The notes beneath the pieces were generated by a model. The model was not told the DNA's origin, made no database searches, and saw only the letters and a program-made list of their open reading frames with translations. 64,000 nucleotides of DNA from Ensifer canadensis (GTDB taxonomy: Bacteria; Pseudomonadota; Alphaproteobacteria; Rhizobiales; Rhizobiaceae). Location of the stretch: NCBI RefSeq assembly GCF_017488845.2, contig NZ_CP083374.1, positions 219,501 through 283,500 of the forward strand. The letters run 5' to 3'. This document shows, piece after piece, positions 60,825 to 64,000 of the stretch. A program made the position numbers and the translations under genes. Every line of letters begins with the position of its first letter. Position 1 is the stretch's first letter.

Positions 60825-61718
60825 TCACGCAGTTGCCGTGCCGCGGGTGACGACGCGGCCGATGAGGGCGATGAGACGATCGAGGAGGAAGCCGACGATG
60901 CCGACGTAGATGAGCGCAACGATGATGTCGCTGATCAGCGACGAGTTCCACGCATCCCAGATGAAGAAACCGATGCCGACGCCGCCGATCAGCATCTCGG
61001 CGGCAACGATCGCCAACCAGGAAAGACCGATGCCGATGCGAAGGCCAGTGAAGATGTAAGGGGCAGCAGCCGGCAGCATGATCTTGCCGAAATATTCGAA
61101 GGCATTGAGCCGCAGCACCTTGGCGACGTTCTGGTAGTCCTGCGGAATGTTGCGGATGCCGACCGCGGTGTTGATGATGATCGGCCAGATCGCGGTGATG
61201 AAGATCACGAAGATCGCCGAGGGGGTGCCGTCCTGGAAGGCGGCGAGCGACAGCGGCAGCCAGGCGAGCGGCGGCACGGTGCGCAGCACCTGGAAGATCG
61301 GATCGAGCCCGCGCATGGCAAGGGCGCTCTGGCCAACGAGTGCGCCGAGCGCGATACCGACGACAGCGGCGAGCGCATAACCGATCGCGACGCGCTGAAG
61401 GCTGGCCGAGATATGCCAGAACAGGCCTTGATCGACGCCCTGTCCGACATAGAACGGATGCGCGATCAGCTCCCAGCTTTCCTCCAGAACACGTGTCGGC
61501 GCCGGCAGGCTCGAGTCGGGCGCAGAACAGATCACCTGCCAGGCGACGAGGATAAAGCTCAGGGTCACCACCAGCGGGACGAGGTTGGTCAAGGCTGTGG
61601 CGAGTGCTGCCGGCAACCGGCGGCTACCGCCGGGCTTCGTCGCACGGGTAAAGGCGATGACCCGGGCCACGGGCCGCTGAGCAGCCTCCTGGGGAAGCTT
61701 GAGATTGGTGACGGACAT
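60825..61718 (-). CDS. nrtB: Nitrate ABC transporter permease
   Basis: A 297-residue inner-membrane permease of the nitrate/sulfonate/taurine class. Five or six hydrophobic segments are visible, such as LTNLVPLVVTLSFILVAWQV. The cytoplasmic EAA-type loop contains NAFEYFGKIMLPAAAPYIFT, and the last helix is IIVALIYVGIVGFLLDRLIA. It lies between nrtA (58 bp upstream) and nrtC on one transcript. Confidence 0.94.
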   Translation of the reverse strand: MSVTNLKLPQEAAQRPVARVIAFTRATKPGGSRRLPAALATALTNLVPLVVTLSFILVAWQVICSAPDSSLPAPTRVLEESWELIAHPFYVGQGVDQGLFWHISASLQRVAIGYALAAVVGIALGALVGQSALAMRGLDPIFQVLRTVPPLAWLPLSLAAFQDGTPSAIFVIFITAIWPIIINTAVGIRNIPQDYQNVAKVLRLNAFEYFGKIMLPAAAPYIFTGLRIGIGLSWLAIVAAEMLIGGVGIGFFIWDAWNSSLISDIIVALIYVGIVGFLLDRLIALIGRVVTRGTATA

Positions 61719-61776
61719 ACCGTTCTCCTAAAGGTTCAAGTCGAGCGGCGGCGGGCTCGCCCGCCGCCACGAAGGC

Positions 61777-63069
61777 TCAGGCGACGCGCGAAATGCTCAG
61801 GCTCTTCAGGTAAGCCTGCGGATCTGCCGGATCGAACACCTTGCCGTCGAAGAATTTCTCGATGCCGCGTGAGGTCGAGGTCGGGATGTCGGAGACGCCG
61901 AGCTCCTTTGCCGCATCGCGCCAGATATCCTCGCGGTTGACCTTGGCAACGAGCGCCTTGATGTCGGTGTCGGGAGCAAACTTGCCCCAGCGGATGTTCT
62001 CCGTCAGGAACCAGCTGTCATGGCTCTGGAAGGGATAGGAGGCGTGGTTGCGCCAGAACTTCATGAAGTGCGGGCTGTCCTCGACGAGCTTGCCGTTGCC
62101 GTAGTCGTATTCGCCCTTCAGCCGGTCGACGATGTCCTTCGGCGGCACGTTGAACCAGCTGCGTTTGCCGACGATCTTCGCCAGCTCTTCCTTGTTGGCC
62201 ATGTCGTCGCACCATTGCGCCGCTTCCTGGATGGCCATGGTGAGCGCCCTTGCGGCGCGCGGGTTCTTCTCCACCCAGTCAGCCCGCATGGCGAAGGATT
62301 TTTCCGGATGCTCGTTCCAGATTTCGGCGGTGTTGACGGCGGTGTAGCCGATCTTCTGGTTGACGAGCTGCTCGTTCCAGGGCTCGCCGACGCAGAAACA
62401 GTCCATGGTGCCGACCTTCATGTTGGCGACCATCTGCGGCGGCGGCACGACGATGGTCTCGACATCGGAATCCGGATCGATACCGCCAGCGGCAAGCCAA
62501 TAGCGCAGCCACAGGTCATGCGTGCCGCCGGGGAAGGTCATCGCCACCTTGGCGGCAGCGCCTTCAGCCTTCTTCTTGGCAAAGGCTTGCTTCAGCGCCG
62601 ATGCATCGAGGCCGACCTTGAGATCGGCATAGGCGCCACCGACCGAGATTGCCTGCGCGTCGAGATTGAGGCGCGCGAGGATCGCCATCGGCAGAGGCTG
62701 GTTGTTCTGCGTCACCTTGCCGGTCGAGATCAGGTAAGGCATCGGCGTCAGGATATGGGCGCCATCAATACCGGCGCCGGCCGAACCGAGCACGAGGTTG
62801 TCACGTGTGGTGCCCCAGGAGGCCTGCTTGACCACGTCGACTTCGGTCATGCCGTATTTGTCGAACAAGCCCTTTTCCTTGGCGACGATCAGCGGCGCGG
62901 AGTCTGTCAGAGCAATGAAACCGAGAACCGCCTTGGTAGTCTCGGGACCGGTCGACTGTGCAAAGGCGCCGGTCGGGAAGGCCGTCTTGGCGGCACCGAG
63001 TAGAGCGGCCGTCGCTGTGGTTTTCAGCAGGCCGCGGCGGGTCAGTCCGCCAGTCGAAAACTTGATCAT
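61777..63069 (-). CDS. nrtA: Nitrate ABC transporter periplasmic binding protein
   Basis: A 430-residue exported protein. The start at 63069 opens with a twin-arginine-type signal (MIKFSTGGLTRRGLLKTTAT), so Tat export is likely. The mature part begins after GAFAQ and carries LGFIALTDSAPLIVAKEKGL, MTFPGGTHDLWLRYWL, VGEPWNEQLVNQKIGYT and the HPEKSFAMRADW region typical of nitrate/bicarbonate binding proteins (NrtA/CmpA). It is the first gene of the nrtABC-nirBD-nasA-cysG operon, preceded by a leader with ANTAR-type hairpins and a sigma-54 promoter. Confidence 0.94.
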   Translation of the reverse strand: MIKFSTGGLTRRGLLKTTATAALLGAAKTAFPTGAFAQSTGPETTKAVLGFIALTDSAPLIVAKEKGLFDKYGMTEVDVVKQASWGTTRDNLVLGSAGAGIDGAHILTPMPYLISTGKVTQNNQPLPMAILARLNLDAQAISVGGAYADLKVGLDASALKQAFAKKKAEGAAAKVAMTFPGGTHDLWLRYWLAAGGIDPDSDVETIVVPPPQMVANMKVGTMDCFCVGEPWNEQLVNQKIGYTAVNTAEIWNEHPEKSFAMRADWVEKNPRAARALTMAIQEAAQWCDDMANKEELAKIVGKRSWFNVPPKDIVDRLKGEYDYGNGKLVEDSPHFMKFWRNHASYPFQSHDSWFLTENIRWGKFAPDTDIKALVAKVNREDIWRDAAKELGVSDIPTSTSRGIEKFFDGKVFDPADPQAYLKSLSISRVA

Positions 63070-63108
63070 GCGCAGGTTCCTCTGCTGCTGCCGGGCAAAA
63101 CCGGACAT

Positions 63109-63239
63109 AAAAAAACGCCGCTTGGAGATTGCGTCCGGGATCAGGAGGATTCCTCGGGAAACAAAAACCGTGCGACGTCAGTGTCTCTGGCAAACGCGAT
63201 CTGGCGTTTGAACTCGCTTCAATCGCCGTTGACCGAAGC
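63109..63239 (-). promoter_or_regulatory. Leader of the nitrate operon: ANTAR-type double hairpin and attenuator
   Basis: Read on the minus strand, a nine-base stem containing wobble pairs (GCTTCGGTC/GATTGAAGC, 63216-63239) closes a six-base loop AACGGC. After five bases a perfect seven-base stem follows, CAAACGC/GCGTTTG (63191-63210), again with a six-base loop. Paired hexaloop hairpins with A in position 1 and G in position 4 (met by the first loop, not the second) are the target of ANTAR antiterminators such as NasR and NasT. A seven-T run (63109-63115) after GC-rich sequence ends the leader shortly before nrtA. Confidence 0.6.
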
Positions 63240-63250
63240 AATTTCTTAAA

Positions 63251-63267
63251 AGCAAGAGCCGTGCCAG
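63251..63267 (-). promoter_or_regulatory. Sigma-54 (RpoN) promoter of the nitrate operon
   Basis: CTGGCACGGCTCTTGCT on the minus strand matches the -24/-12 consensus (TGGCACG-N4-TTGCW) without a mismatch. Transcription would start near 63240, directly at the first ANTAR hairpin. NtrC-type nitrogen control is implied. Confidence 0.85.
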
Positions 63268-63423
63268 TTCGACAAGCCAGGAACTAATAGTTTGATATCG
63301 AATGATAAAAATACGAACGAGCGTAATTGCCCAGCAAAACAGCTATTGTAGAATCTGCTGAATTATTGTGCGCTGCACACAGCCGGCTCGGCCGCTCTGC
63401 CCAAACAAGCAGCGGCCGAACCA

Positions 63424-64000
63424 TCAGTTGTCAGCGCCAGATGCGGTCGCGCCGCCCTCTGCACGCACAGGAAACGCCTCGACATAGGCCTCAATCGCGG
63501 CAGGATCGAAAACATGGCCGTCCATGAAGCGATCCTCAGCGGATGCGCCCTCGATCCTGATATCGGCTTCCGCCGGTGCCGCATCGGCCCCGAGCGCAAG
63601 CCGATAAAGGTCAGGGCGATAGGCCGAAGCTGCCGCCGTCGTCGCTTCCGGGCCCAAGTCGGCCTGTCCCCAGCGCGCCATCTGGCTGTAGATCCAGAGT
63701 GCATGGCTGGGGCGGGGATAGTTGGCGAAGTTGCGGTGGAAGACGAAATAGTCGTCGATGACCCGACGCTGTCCTTGAGCGTCGATGGTGAACTCACCGG
63801 AAAGCACGCGGCGGATGATTTCGACCGGGGCGCCGACATAGCGCTGGTCGGCGAGCGCTTCGGACAAGGCGTCGCGATTTTGCGGATCGTCGCACCAACG
63901 GGCGGCAGCATCCAGCGCCACGATCAACCGCGAAACCGTTTCTGGATTGGCTTCGGCCCACTCGGGGCGCATGCCGATGACCTTTTCGGGCGCCGACGGC
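63424..64000 (-). CDS. nasS: NasS-type nitrate sensor (5' part beyond window edge)
   Basis: The C-terminal 191 residues of a NrtA/CmpA-family protein; the start lies beyond 64000. PEKVIGMRPEWAEANPETVS and LIVALDAAARWCDDPQNRDA align well with the same region of NrtA in this window. FVFHRNFANYPRPSHALWIY and the C-terminal EDRFMDGHVFDPAAIEAYVE match as well. Its position directly before the nitrate operon and the ANTAR-type leader suggest NasS, the cytoplasmic nitrate sensor that holds the antiterminator NasT. The N-terminus must be seen to show that no signal peptide is present; a second NrtA-like transporter protein is the alternative. Confidence 0.82.
   Translation of the reverse strand, partial: PSAPEKVIGMRPEWAEANPETVSRLIVALDAAARWCDDPQNRDALSEALADQRYVGAPVEIIRRVLSGEFTIDAQGQRRVIDDYFVFHRNFANYPRPSHALWIYSQMARWGQADLGPEATTAAASAYRPDLYRLALGADAAPAEADIRIEGASAEDRFMDGHVFDPAAIEAYVEAFPVRAEGGATASGADN

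Overview
This 64 kb window looks like part of a rhizobial (alphaproteobacterial, Sinorhizobium/Ensifer-like) replicon. The reasons are high GC, dense ABC-transporter operons with divergent regulators, two copies of a roughly 108 bp double-palindrome intergenic element that resembles the Rhizobium-specific RIME elements, a second 104 bp rhizobial-type inverted repeat, an OmpA-DUF2092 gene pair and the gene order nasS-nrtABC-nirBD-nasA-cysG. The catabolic and transport content suggests a megaplasmid or chromid rather than a core chromosome, but that is inference. Both ends are cut inside genes. No tRNA, rRNA, CRISPR, intact insertion sequence or phage was seen.

Layout. 1-7.8 kb: an amine-type FAD oxidoreductase (cut by the left edge), a cupin, an exported amidohydrolase, a LuxR-type regulator and a PotFGHI-like polyamine ABC importer. 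8.2-15.2 kb: a sugar-type ABC importer without its own ATPase, a PfkB kinase and a Cys/Met-type PLP enzyme, with a divergent RpiR regulator and a non-canonical TrpF-like isomerase. 15.3-20.1 kb: accessory and stress genes (RIME-like repeat, orphan BrnA-like protein, AI-2E-family exporter, PPK2, a decayed pseudogene, VapBC). 20.4-25 kb: dimethylglycine/sarcosine dehydrogenase-like protein with DeoR and GlxA/AraC regulators. 25-36.5 kb: a 2-aminoethylphosphonate (2-AEP) regulon consisting of ABC importer, PhnW-PhnA-PhnY, a Na/Pi-type transporter and a LysR regulator. These genes would import 2-AEP and convert it through phosphonoacetaldehyde and phosphonoacetate to acetate and phosphate. 36.7-48 kb: an OmpA-DUF2092/small secreted protein pair, then aspartate 4-decarboxylase, a porin, and two AspT-family exchangers flanking a large Orn/Lys/Arg decarboxylase, which looks like a proton-consuming decarboxylation/antiport island. 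48.3-53.2 kb: a SulP transporter, a broken response-regulator gene, YihY/BrkB, a GFA-family protein and an ammonia-dependent NAD synthetase. 53.4-64 kb: assimilatory nitrate/nitrite reduction (nrtABC, nirBD, nasA, a 3'-truncated cysG, partial nasS), preceded by a sigma-54 promoter and an ANTAR-type leader.

The least explained parts are the kinase/TrpF-like/Cys-Met-lyase importer cluster (8.2-15.2 kb) and the double AspT plus double decarboxylase island (38.4-48 kb). Other points are shared motifs in the phosphonate-region promoters, a cysG that has lost its C-terminus, two frameshifted pseudogenes, and a repeat that supplies the stop codon of an exchanger gene. All assignments come from reading the sequence and from remembered family knowledge; no database search was run.
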